From positions 1-33,200 of IMG/VR virus record IMGVR_UViG_3300031659_000045: a DNA stretch of 33,200 nucleotides. One strand, given 5' to 3'. This document shows positions 5,468 to 12,647 of this stretch, piece after piece. Made by a program: the position numbers and the translations under genes. Under the pieces are notes generated by a model. That model was not told the DNA's origin, made no database searches, and saw only the letters and a program-made list of their open reading frames with translations. Position 1 is the first letter of the stretch. Each line of letters opens with the position of its first letter. The DNA comes from a virus.

Positions 5468-6110
5468 TTACAGTCAACCACCAAAGGATGGTGGTATTAT
5501 AGGACTAGACGATGTACAAGACTTAATTGCATACTGTGCTCGTGTATCTAACCCATCTAATCAGATAAACTCAGAAACAACTGAGAAGTTGATTAAGTAT
5601 TTGGTTAAACATAAACACTGGAGTCCATTGGAAATGGCGAGTGCCTGTATCGAAATTGATACTACTCGTGACATTGCTCACCAGATTGTCCGACATCGTA
5701 GTTTTGCATTCCAAGAGTTTTCACAACGATATGCAGAACCTTCACAGATGGGTGATTCATTTGTAACAAGAGAATGTCGTCTACAGGATACATCTAATAG
5801 ACAGAACTCTATAGAGAATGAAGATGAGTATTTAAAGGAACGCTGGGAAGAGGAACAATTGAAAGTTATTGAACAGTCTCAAAAAGCATATGATTGGGCA
5901 ATCAGTAATGGTATTGCAAAAGAACAAGCTCGTGTAGTGTTACCAGAAGGTTGCACTAGAACACGTTTGTACATGAATGGTTCCTTACGCTCATGGGTTC
6001 ATTATATTGAACTGCGTGGTGCTAATGGAACTCAAAAAGAACATATGGAAGTTGCACGACAATGTGCAGTAGCAATTGCTAAAATATTTCCATTAATGGA
6101 GAAATTATAA
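5412..6110 (+). CDS. thyX: Flavin-dependent thymidylate synthase ThyX
   Basis: A 232-aa enzyme with the diagnostic ThyX motif RHRX7S: R94-H95-R96, seven residues, S104, then QRY. It methylates dUMP to dTMP using FAD, NADPH and methylenetetrahydrofolate, supplying thymidine for phage DNA. The C-terminal segment YMNGSLRSWVHYIELR carries the expected active-site serine and arginine. The start may be ATG at 5412, 5415 or 5442; the last removes a short charged leader. All overlap the previous gene. The stop overlaps the next ATG (TAATG). Confidence 0.95.
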   Translation: MMTTRTETKKMVTSVRLISYSQPPKDGGIIGLDDVQDLIAYCARVSNPSNQINSETTEKLIKYLVKHKHWSPLEMASACIEIDTTRDIAHQIVRHRSFAFQEFSQRYAEPSQMGDSFVTRECRLQDTSNRQNSIENEDEYLKERWEEEQLKVIEQSQKAYDWAISNGIAKEQARVVLPEGCTRTRLYMNGSLRSWVHYIELRGANGTQKEHMEVARQCAVAIAKIFPLMEKL

Positions 6111-6472
6111 TGTATAGGTTTATACATGGTGGTACGCCCGGCGAAGGCGTAGACCGAATAGAATTCACACTTCGTACAGACTCAACTCTGGATGATATGT
6201 GTTGTGGATTTGAACGATTCCTTAAAGCGAATGGCTTCGTTTTTGATGGAACAGTTCAAATCTTAGAATCAGATATGGAACATGAAGAGGAGATATGGAG
6301 CTCCAATCATCAGGACATGTCTGAGTTAAGTGAGGGAGTCAGTAATGAATTTGGACTTAGTGATGTGCCACGGCGTAGATCACTAGATGATGTAACCCCA
6401 GAAGAATGGACTAAGGCGTCTGCTTGGATGAGGGAAAAATCAGACGAATATAATAAATCATTAAAAGGTTAA
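6110..6472 (+). CDS. Small acidic phage protein, unknown function
   Basis: A 120-aa protein starting in a TAATG overlap with thyX. It has a beta-alpha N-terminus with a segment LDDMCCGFERFLKANGFVFDG that I have seen in hypothetical proteins of marine T4-like phages. The middle is acidic and low in complexity, and the C-terminus is a short helix (TPEEWTKASAWMREK). No enzyme motif is visible. It precedes the gene 32 promoter. Confidence 0.7.
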   Translation: MYRFIHGGTPGEGVDRIEFTLRTDSTLDDMCCGFERFLKANGFVFDGTVQILESDMEHEEEIWSSNHQDMSELSEGVSNEFGLSDVPRRRSLDDVTPEEWTKASAWMREKSDEYNKSLKG

Positions 6473-6489
6473 TTTATTTTCTTTTTCTC

Positions 6490-6518
6490 TTGACAAAAGC
6501 CACAAAATACAGTATAAT
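6490..6518 (+). promoter_or_regulatory. Consensus sigma70 promoter of gene 32
   Basis: TTGACA 6490-6495, a 17-base spacer, and TATAAT 6513-6518. Transcription would begin near 6525, leaving a leader of about 83 bases before the gp32 start, long enough for autoregulation of the kind known for T4 gp32. No specific pseudoknot was identified. Confidence 0.88.
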
Positions 6519-6607
6519 AAATACTGTTGAATAAGAAAAACTTATTCGATTTACATTATGTATCAGGTGATATACTTAAACATACGACAATATACGGAGA
6601 ACAACAT

Positions 6608-7519
6608 ATGTCAATTTCAGCACTAAGAAACCAGAACAGTCTGGATAAACTTTTACAACAAGTCCAGAAGGACGATTCCCCACAGAAAGACTCTAAGTCC
6701 TATGTCGATGAACGACTATGGAAACCACAGGTGGACAAGGTAGGTAATGGGTACGCAGTACTACGTTTCTTACCAGCGCCAGAAGGTGAAGAGTTACCTT
6801 GGGTACGAGTTTGGAACCATGCGTTTCAAGGCCCAACAGGGCAATGGTTTATAGAGAATTCTCTAACCACCCTCAATCAGAAAGATCCAGTGAGTGAGTA
6901 CAACTCAGCACTGTGGAACTCTGGTGTAGAGAGTGACAAAGAGATTGCTCGTAAACAGAAACGTAAGTTACAATACTTTTCGAATGTGTACGTTGTAAGT
7001 GACCCAACTAATCCTCAAAATGAGGGTAAAGTGATGCTTTACCGTTTCGGTAAAAAAATCTTTGATAAGCTGATGGAAGCAATGCAACCAGAATTTCCAG
7101 ATGAGTTGCCAGTCAACCCATTCGACTTCTGGGACGGCGCTAACTTCATGTTGAAGATTAGGAAAGTAGATGGTTACTGGAACTACGATAAGTCTGGTTT
7201 GGATGCTAAATCGGCACTCAAGTCAACTGATGATGAGTTAGAGACAATCTACAAGGCACAGCATTCGCTTGCTGAGTTCCTTGCACCTTCAAACTTCAAA
7301 TCATATGATGAGTTAAAGACCCGTCTTGATACAGTTCTTACTGGTACAGTAAATACCGCTAAGACTGCCGCAGACAGGATTATGGAAGACGAAGGTACGA
7401 CTAACTTCACACCTCAGTTCAAGTCTGAGTCCGCTCCAGAACCTTTAACGACTGCTGTTGCATCAACTGATGACGATGATGATGCAATGTCATACTTTGA
7501 AAAGTTGGCCAACGAATAA
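6608..7519 (+). CDS. gp32: Single-stranded DNA-binding protein (T4 gp32 homologue)
   Basis: A 303-aa protein from ATG 6608, chosen because ACGGAGA lies upstream and MSISALRNQNSL is a normal gp32 start; an in-frame TTG at 6527 would only add an unlikely leader. The central OB-fold region contains YAVLRFLPAPEGEELPWVRV, and the tail is acidic (DDDDDAMSYFEKLANE), the hallmark of gp32 and the docking site for replication partners such as gp59. The zinc-binding cysteines of T4 gp32 are not visible, as in many marine homologues. It has its own promoter and is followed by a strong terminator. Confidence 0.92.
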   Translation: MSISALRNQNSLDKLLQQVQKDDSPQKDSKSYVDERLWKPQVDKVGNGYAVLRFLPAPEGEELPWVRVWNHAFQGPTGQWFIENSLTTLNQKDPVSEYNSALWNSGVESDKEIARKQKRKLQYFSNVYVVSDPTNPQNEGKVMLYRFGKKIFDKLMEAMQPEFPDELPVNPFDFWDGANFMLKIRKVDGYWNYDKSGLDAKSALKSTDDELETIYKAQHSLAEFLAPSNFKSYDELKTRLDTVLTGTVNTAKTAADRIMEDEGTTNFTPQFKSESAPEPLTTAVASTDDDDDAMSYFEKLANE

Positions 7520-7558
7520 AGACGTAGTACTTAAAACTACACTTTAGTCACTGAAAGG

Positions 7559-7586
7559 GCAGGGTTTAATCACCCTGCTTTTTTTT
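7559..7586 (+). terminator. Rho-independent terminator after gene 32
   Basis: GCAGGG 7559-7564 pairs with CCCTGC 7573-7578 around an 8-base loop, followed by T7579-7586. Confidence 0.92.
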
Positions 7587-7645
7587 AGCTTAAAATATGA
7601 CCTCCAGCTGTCTAAATAGTATTGTGTCTTTTAGAGTCTAACTAT

Positions 7646-7653
7646 TATAAATA
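7646..7653 (+). promoter_or_regulatory. T4-type late promoter of the curli module
   Basis: TATAAATA, with an expected start near 7659, 15 bases before the first gene of the module and just upstream of its AGAGAGG ribosome site. Confidence 0.75.
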
Positions 7654-7673
7654 GTATATCAAGAGAGGTGAGT

Positions 7674-7952
7674 ATGGATATTTTATCATTTATTGGAGAT
7701 GTTGGGGCCCCAATAGCAGGAGCTATTGCCGCAGGGTATTTTGTGTTTCTGACAATCAGATTCATATTAGCGGGGGTTACTGATAGTGTGAACACGCTCA
7801 AGGGAATCATTGGTTCTCTGGACAACCGTGTACAGACTATGAATAATGACTTGGTAAAGATTGACGCTCTGATGAGTTATGCTTTTGGTGTTAAACCTAA
7901 CATCGACAGGATAGCAGCAAATGAGGGTAAGGAAGACGCACGCCGTGACTAG
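7674..7952 (+). CDS. Small single-pass membrane protein, holin-like (paralogue 1)
   Basis: A 92-aa protein from ATG 7674; GTG at 7668 is possible but would consume the ribosome site. One hydrophobic segment (about residues 10-32, APIAGAIAAGYFVFLTIRFI) is followed by an amphipathic helix (NRVQTMNNDLVKIDALM) and a charged tail. This layout resembles BhlA-type holin-like phage proteins. It is clearly related to the next gene in the spacing of GYFVF, of the D..R/L.ND motif and of the tail. It lies directly after a late promoter and before csgF. A role in envelope permeability or in curli secretion are the two obvious options. Confidence 0.8.
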   Translation: MDILSFIGDVGAPIAGAIAAGYFVFLTIRFILAGVTDSVNTLKGIIGSLDNRVQTMNNDLVKIDALMSYAFGVKPNIDRIAANEGKEDARRD

Positions 7953-7963
7953 AGGGAGGGACA

Positions 7964-8290
7964 TTGGAAGGATTATCAGAAGCGATTAATCAATACGGAT
8001 TCCCTGTAATAGCAGCCGTAGGACTCGGCTACTTTGTTTTCTTCATATGGAAATGGGTAACAGAAGTCATCGACCCTATAATCGGGGGAACAATGGGTAC
8101 GCTCATTGCTCTGGTTGATAGAATCAGAATGTTAGATAATGACATGATACGATTGAATACGAAATTATCAATGTTATTAGAACATTACGATAAGACAGGT
8201 AAACCGATAGATGGTGATGTAGAAGAAATATTACAAAGGTATGGATCACGACATGAAAAATTTAATAAAGATAGCACTCGTAATAAGTAG
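7964..8290 (+). CDS. Small single-pass membrane protein, holin-like (paralogue 2)
   Basis: A 108-aa protein starting at TTG 7964, supported by the strong GGGAGGG just upstream; no other start gives the complete membrane segment. The hydrophobic stretch (about residues 13-35, PVIAAVGLGYFVFFIWKW) is followed by an amphipathic helix (VDRIRMLDNDMIRLNTKLS). It shares GYFVF and a LDNDM/MNNDL motif at matching positions with the previous gene, so the pair looks like a tandem duplication. Its 3' end overlaps the start of csgF by 38 bases, tying it to curli export. Confidence 0.78.
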   Translation: MEGLSEAINQYGFPVIAAVGLGYFVFFIWKWVTEVIDPIIGGTMGTLIALVDRIRMLDNDMIRLNTKLSMLLEHYDKTGKPIDGDVEEILQRYGSRHEKFNKDSTRNK

Positions 8291-8735
8291 CACCTCTGCT
8301 CTAGCAGCACCCCTCGTATACGACTTCTCCAATCCTGCCTTTAGTGGTATTGGATATTCTAGTCATGTTCTGTCAATCGAACAATTGCAATATCAAAGAG
8401 AAAAATCAAATGCAGATGACATAAAGTCTGACATTGCCGCAGCAGAACGTGCTCGTAAAAACACAACACTTGCCAAATTCGTAACGAATGTTGAGAGTCG
8501 TATCTTTGCTAATCTATCCAAACAAATGGTTGATAATATGTTTGGCACCAATTGTACTGAAGACGCATCAACTGCTGCTTTAGAATGTCCACTTAGTGGT
8601 ACTGCAACTTTACCTGACGGTTCAACTGTTTCATGGGTAAAGGATGAAACAGCAGAAACAATCACATTAACTATTGTTGCCGCAGATGGTTCACTGACTC
8701 AGTTAGTTGTTCCTGTTGGCGATTTCAAATTTTAG
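8253..8735 (+). CDS. csgF: CsgF-like curli assembly factor
   Basis: A 160-aa secreted protein. ATG 8253 is preferred over 8241 because it gives a clean signal peptide (MKNLIKIALVISSTSALA). The mature N-terminus LVYDFSNPAFSGIGY matches the conserved CsgF start (FQFRNPNFGG in E. coli), which inserts into the CsgG pore. A helical middle with LSIEQLQYQ and a C-terminal beta strand region (TVSWVKDETAETITLTI) follow. E. coli CsgF (138 aa) anchors curli at the pore exit. It lies directly upstream of csgG. Confidence 0.85.
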   Translation: MKNLIKIALVISSTSALAAPLVYDFSNPAFSGIGYSSHVLSIEQLQYQREKSNADDIKSDIAAAERARKNTTLAKFVTNVESRIFANLSKQMVDNMFGTNCTEDASTAALECPLSGTATLPDGSTVSWVKDETAETITLTIVAADGSLTQLVVPVGDFKF

Positions 8736-8747
8736 AAAGGTGATTAG

Positions 8748-9632
8748 ATGAACTACTTGTTACCAATAATATTAGCATCACTTCTATCATCATGTAGTAT
8801 GATGAATCCGAAACCGATAGAAGGTGAAATGCCTTTCACACAAGGAACCCCAACTAAGACTTTATTGCAAGAGATGCCTCCACTTATCGGTATGCCGACA
8901 GATGGGAAGGGTAATCCAGTAAAGATTACAGTTGCAATTTATAAGTTTCCTGATGTTACAGGACAAAGAAAAGCAGTCGGACTATCGACAGCAGTTTCAC
9001 AAGGTGCTGATGTTTGGGTGATACAATCCCTCATGGCAGTTTCTAAGGGTAGTTGGTTTACAGTTGTTGAGAGAGCAAGTTTAGATTCTCTAGTTAAAGA
9101 ACGGCAACTGATAAGAAGTACAAGAGAACTATATGATGGTACTGATGGTGTTTCTGCATTACAACCCATGTTATTTGCTGGACTAATATTAGAGGGCGGT
9201 ATTGTTGGTTATGATACAAACACGACAAGTGGTGGTGCCGGAGCAAGATATTTTGGTTTAGGTGTAAATGAACAATATAGAACCGATCAAGTAACAGTTT
9301 CATTAAGATTAGTTGGTGTACAGACAGGTGAGATTTTATTAACCGTATCTGCAACGAAAACAATCGCCAGCACGAGTAACGGTGCTGATGTGTTTAGATT
9401 TTTAGATATGGGAACAAGAGCATTAGAGATAGAGGCTGGTAATGCGGTTAACGAACCAGTTAATTATGCAATACGCACAGCAATAGAATATGCTGTGTTA
9501 CAAATGCTTTATGAAGGCAAAGAACAGGGGTTGTGGGAATGGGCAGAGGTTGTTGCAGATGAAAAAGATATAAATATAAATAACGATAAAAACACAAGTG
9601 CCGTGACAAAGGTTTGGAGACCATTTTATTGA
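8748..9632 (+). CDS. csgG: CsgG-like outer-membrane curli secretion pore lipoprotein
   Basis: A 294-aa protein with AAAGGTGA before the ATG. The N-terminus is a lipoprotein signal with lipobox LLSSC (Cys16). The CsgG core follows: VAIYKFPDVTGQRK, FTVVERASLDSLVKERQL, LFAGLILEGGIVGYDTN, a loop GARYFGLG, and TDQVTVSLRLVGVQTGEIL, all at family-typical spacing. CsgG forms a nonameric outer-membrane channel for unfolded curli subunits. The length is close to E. coli CsgG (277 aa), with a short Asn/Lys-rich C-terminal extension. No csgE or csgC homologue is visible nearby. Confidence 0.92.
   Translation: MNYLLPIILASLLSSCSMMNPKPIEGEMPFTQGTPTKTLLQEMPPLIGMPTDGKGNPVKITVAIYKFPDVTGQRKAVGLSTAVSQGADVWVIQSLMAVSKGSWFTVVERASLDSLVKERQLIRSTRELYDGTDGVSALQPMLFAGLILEGGIVGYDTNTTSGGAGARYFGLGVNEQYRTDQVTVSLRLVGVQTGEILLTVSATKTIASTSNGADVFRFLDMGTRALEIEAGNAVNEPVNYAIRTAIEYAVLQMLYEGKEQGLWEWAEVVADEKDININNDKNTSAVTKVWRPFY
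9569..9582 (+). promoter_or_regulatory. Overlapping double late promoter inside the end of csgG
   Basis: Two overlapping TATAAATA boxes, 9569-9576 and 9575-9582, lie in the csgG C-terminal extension. Initiation near 9582-9588 would give the curlin-repeat genes their own late transcript. Confidence 0.5.
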
Positions 9633-9665
9633 TGTTTGTGGTTATTAGATAACAAGGAGAATAAG

Positions 9666-10769
9666 TTGAAAACGAAGTTTAAAACAGCTACAACCTTGAT
9701 TATGGTTTTTATGGTGAGTATGTCCTTTGCTGCAAATAAAATTTATGTAATACAAGCTGGTGCATCATTGGTATTTGATGTGGTACAAGATGGTGACGGA
9801 AACCAAGTCGGTAATAGTACAACAGCGGCTACTGTTACAGGTTCGGCATCAAACTTTAATATCGACCAAGTCGGTAATAGTAACTTAATAACATTTGATA
9901 TTGATGGCGCCAATTTTACTGGTACTTTTAGTATGACTGGCACTAGTAATAATATTGATTTTAATTGCGATAGCGGTTCTGCAACTTCGGGTTGTGGTAC
10001 AATCACGGCAGCAATTACCTTCGTGGGTAATTCTTCTGATGTTGATATTGATATTGCTAACACTGCCGCAGCTACTGGTTCTGAGATTACTGTAACGGGT
10101 GCTTCGGGTACAGATGGTACTGTAGTTGCCGCAACTATTGATGGCACAAGTGCAGTTGTAACTCTAACTATTGCTGGCGACACAAATAATTACTTAATCG
10201 ATATTGATGGTAATGGAGATGTCAACGGACATACCTTATTAATGACTCAGACGGGAATCACCGCTGATGTTGATGTAGTTCAATCAGGTGCGTATGATAA
10301 CATAGCAACAATAACAACAACAGGCGATTCACAAGACATTGATATAAATCAAACAGCTGGTGGTTCTATAACTCTAGTAACAACTGGAAGTACATCAGGT
10401 GCTGTTAAGACAATTAATATCAGTCAGACTGGCCATGCAACATTTGTAACAGCAGGCGATGGTATTAATGGCGCTGGTGGTAGTGTTGTTGTAACACAAA
10501 CCGCATCTGGAGCTAGTATTTCTTTAGACCAAAATGGTGCGAGTGCAAATATTAATATTAATCAAACAGCAGGTGCAACTGCAACACTTGACTTGGATGG
10601 TGCGAGTGGTACTTATGATATAGACCAACATAACGCAAGTACTCTAACTCTCACACAAGACGGTGCTGATGCTGACTATGTTATCTCACAAACAGGTGGA
10701 ACGGGAGACACTATAGTTATGACACAAGACGGTGCTAATGCCAACGTGGATATAATACAGCGAGATTAA
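9666..10769 (+). CDS. Secreted curlin-repeat (CsgA/CsgB-like) protein 1
   Basis: A 367-aa protein starting at TTG 9666 behind AAGGAG; this start gives a complete signal peptide (MKTKFKTATTLIMVFMVSMSFA). The mature chain is almost wholly made of short beta repeats with Gln at a fixed place: VVQDGDGNQVGN, IDQVGNSN, VVQSGAYDN, ISQTGH, LDQNGAS, LTQDGAD, MTQDGAN and others, about 14 in all. This is the curlin pattern (QxGxxN...Q) that stacks into amyloid. It is rich in D, T, G and A, with one probable disulfide pair (C..SGC). Placed after csgG, it is the likely export substrate. It is longer than E. coli CsgA (151 aa). Confidence 0.85.
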   Translation: MKTKFKTATTLIMVFMVSMSFAANKIYVIQAGASLVFDVVQDGDGNQVGNSTTAATVTGSASNFNIDQVGNSNLITFDIDGANFTGTFSMTGTSNNIDFNCDSGSATSGCGTITAAITFVGNSSDVDIDIANTAAATGSEITVTGASGTDGTVVAATIDGTSAVVTLTIAGDTNNYLIDIDGNGDVNGHTLLMTQTGITADVDVVQSGAYDNIATITTTGDSQDIDINQTAGGSITLVTTGSTSGAVKTINISQTGHATFVTAGDGINGAGGSVVVTQTASGASISLDQNGASANININQTAGATATLDLDGASGTYDIDQHNASTLTLTQDGADADYVISQTGGTGDTIVMTQDGANANVDIIQRD

Positions 10770-10770
10770 T

Positions 10771-11868
10771 GTGCGACTCTTTCTTATATTATGGTTCCTA
10801 TCCTTTTCATCATTCGCTAGTGTCATTGGCGATGTTATCTTACAAGAAGGTAATGCTGTTATTGAAAGAACAGATGGTGAAGATGTTACCTCAGAACTTG
10901 ACTTAGATATATTTTCATACGACACGATTAAGACTGGCAATGGTAAAGTTGCTATTTCGTTTATTGATGACACACGAGTAGATGTTACTGAACACTCCAA
11001 ACTAATAATTGATGAGTTTGTTTATGACCCAGCTACAAAGACAGGTTCACTCTCACTCAAATCAGCGCTTGGTACAATACGATATGCTTCTGGTCAAATT
11101 GCAAAGTCAAATCCCACAAGTGTACATATAAAAACCCCGACTGCTACGATTGGTGTTCGTGGTACAGATTTCACTATGACGGTAGACGAGATTGGAAGTT
11201 CCACTATTATACTTCTTCCATCGTGCGATACAAATGGTAATTGTTTCGTGGGTGAAATAACAGTTGAGTCGGATGCTGGTATGGTTATTCTCAATCAGGC
11301 ATTTCAAGCAACTGTTGTCGATACAAGTGGTAGTACACCACTGAAACCTACCATTTTAGATATAGACGAAAACTTGATTGACAATCTATTGATTATATCA
11401 CAACCGAAGGAGATTAAGTCTGCTATTGCGAGTGAAGAATTAAACAAAGTTGCTACTGCATTAGATATTGACTTTCTAAAATTTGACGATTTAGATATAG
11501 ATTTATTAGCAGAAGAAGAAGATGAGTTGGCATCAAGTCTCGATATTGATTTTCTCGACCAGAACTTTTTAGGTGATATTCTTGCACAATTGAATCTTCA
11601 GTTGGCATTACAGATGCGTTCTCAATTTGACAAAAAGACGAGTAAGGGCGATTTAGTATTAGGTAAAAATCCAGAAACAGGGGTGACATTACTAGATGAA
11701 GACCCCCAATGGTATTGGCATAGAGAGGCTGCAAGTGGTAGTGTTGTGGAGTTTAGACTCGACCAATCTAATAGTTACATAATGAATATAACTCAAGGTG
11801 ATTTTCAAATAATAGATTTTGAACTAGGGGGAACAGAAAGTGTTATCAACATTATTCAAAGTCAGTAG
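10771..11868 (+). CDS. Secreted FecR-domain protein with curlin-like C-terminus
   Basis: A 365-aa protein starting at GTG 10771, one base after the previous stop. The signal peptide MRLFLILWFLSFSSFA is followed by a FecR-type beta domain: GDVILQEGNAVIERTDG, DIFSYDTIKTGNGKVAISF, LKSALGTIRYASG and TPTATIGVRGTDFTM, which is the signature of periplasmic or surface FecR domains. A middle with repeated ALDIDFL/SLDIDFL segments follows. The last 35 residues (SYIMNITQGDFQIIDFELGG and onward) look like a curlin repeat. It could therefore cap or anchor the fibre. FecR-domain genes next to CHASE2 cyclases are a common bacterial pair, and the same pairing occurs here. Confidence 0.85.
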   Translation: MRLFLILWFLSFSSFASVIGDVILQEGNAVIERTDGEDVTSELDLDIFSYDTIKTGNGKVAISFIDDTRVDVTEHSKLIIDEFVYDPATKTGSLSLKSALGTIRYASGQIAKSNPTSVHIKTPTATIGVRGTDFTMTVDEIGSSTIILLPSCDTNGNCFVGEITVESDAGMVILNQAFQATVVDTSGSTPLKPTILDIDENLIDNLLIISQPKEIKSAIASEELNKVATALDIDFLKFDDLDIDLLAEEEDELASSLDIDFLDQNFLGDILAQLNLQLALQMRSQFDKKTSKGDLVLGKNPETGVTLLDEDPQWYWHREAASGSVVEFRLDQSNSYIMNITQGDFQIIDFELGGTESVINIIQSQ

Positions 11869-12634
11869 TATCTTACTATTATGTCTTCCTGTATATGCAG
11901 CTAATGAAATATACATTACTCAAGTTGATACAGGTAATAATCTAACATTAGATATTCTACAAGACGGCAACAACAACGAAGTTCGTTTGTCTATAGCACA
12001 CGACTACAACAATATTGATATTGACCAAGTGGGTGACAACAACACAGTCAGTTGGACTTCAACATGGGGAACTGGCCTTAGTTGGGGTGGTGATTTAGAT
12101 GGTTCAAACAACAACTTAACTTTTGACCAGTATAATACTGTCGGCACCGATGTAAACAAAATAGGATTACATATATCGAGCAATAATAATGATATTCACC
12201 TGTGTCAAGGTAAATCGTTTGATAGTTCTACTGATACAACTTGTTCAGCATCATCAGCATCTGAGTATGGCGGACATACAGTCAACCTAGATATTCATAG
12301 TGGTAATACAGATTTGAGAGGTTCACAGGAAACAGGAGCAGGCAATGCAGACCACTATGCCCAAATCTATACTTCTGGTGGTGATTATAACGACATATTC
12401 TTTTCACAAACTGGTGATGGAAACAAGACACTTAATTTCGTAGTCAGAACTGATGGTGGAGAACAAAGTATGATACAATCAGGAAGTGGCGCTCATACAG
12501 CAACAATCGATTTAACAGGTACATACAAAACAGATTTATCTCTCACACAAAATAGTGCCACTAATCAAACTTACACTCTAACCAATACATGTTTAACAGT
12601 AGCCGGTTGTTCGGTTTCAGTCACACAGAACTGA
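11840..12634 (+). CDS. Secreted curlin-repeat protein 2
   Basis: A 264-aa protein starting at GTG 11840, inside the end of the FecR gene, with AGGGGG upstream. The signal peptide MLSTLFKVSSILLLCLPVYA is followed by ANEIYITQ, almost the same mature start as curlin protein 1 (ANKIYVIQ). Repeats include ILQDGNNNE, IDQVGDNN, FSQTGDGN, MIQSGSG and LTQNSA, spaced about 20-25 residues apart with longer inserts. Several cysteines occur in the middle. It is a second candidate amyloid subunit or nucleator, comparable in role to CsgB, but which of the two nucleates cannot be decided from sequence. Confidence 0.82.
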   Translation: MLSTLFKVSSILLLCLPVYAANEIYITQVDTGNNLTLDILQDGNNNEVRLSIAHDYNNIDIDQVGDNNTVSWTSTWGTGLSWGGDLDGSNNNLTFDQYNTVGTDVNKIGLHISSNNNDIHLCQGKSFDSSTDTTCSASSASEYGGHTVNLDIHSGNTDLRGSQETGAGNADHYAQIYTSGGDYNDIFFSQTGDGNKTLNFVVRTDGGEQSMIQSGSGAHTATIDLTGTYKTDLSLTQNSATNQTYTLTNTCLTVAGCSVSVTQN

Positions 12635-12642
12635 TATAAATA
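12635..12642 (+). promoter_or_regulatory. Late promoter placed for a leaderless mRNA
   Basis: TATAAATA is followed by exactly five bases and then the ATG of the cyclase gene. T4 late transcripts start about six bases after this box, which here is the A of the start codon. No Shine-Dalgarno is present upstream of the ATG. Confidence 0.6.
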
Positions 12643-12647
12643 GTACT

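Noticed and set aside
6527-6607. Longer gp32 starting at TTG 6527
   Set aside because: It starts at the expected transcription start of the 6490 promoter with no ribosome site, whereas ATG 6608 has ACGGAGA and the normal gp32 N-terminus.
9743-10183. 146-codon - strand frame opposite curlin protein 1
   Set aside because: Low-complexity valine/proline translation arising from the repeat structure of the + strand gene.
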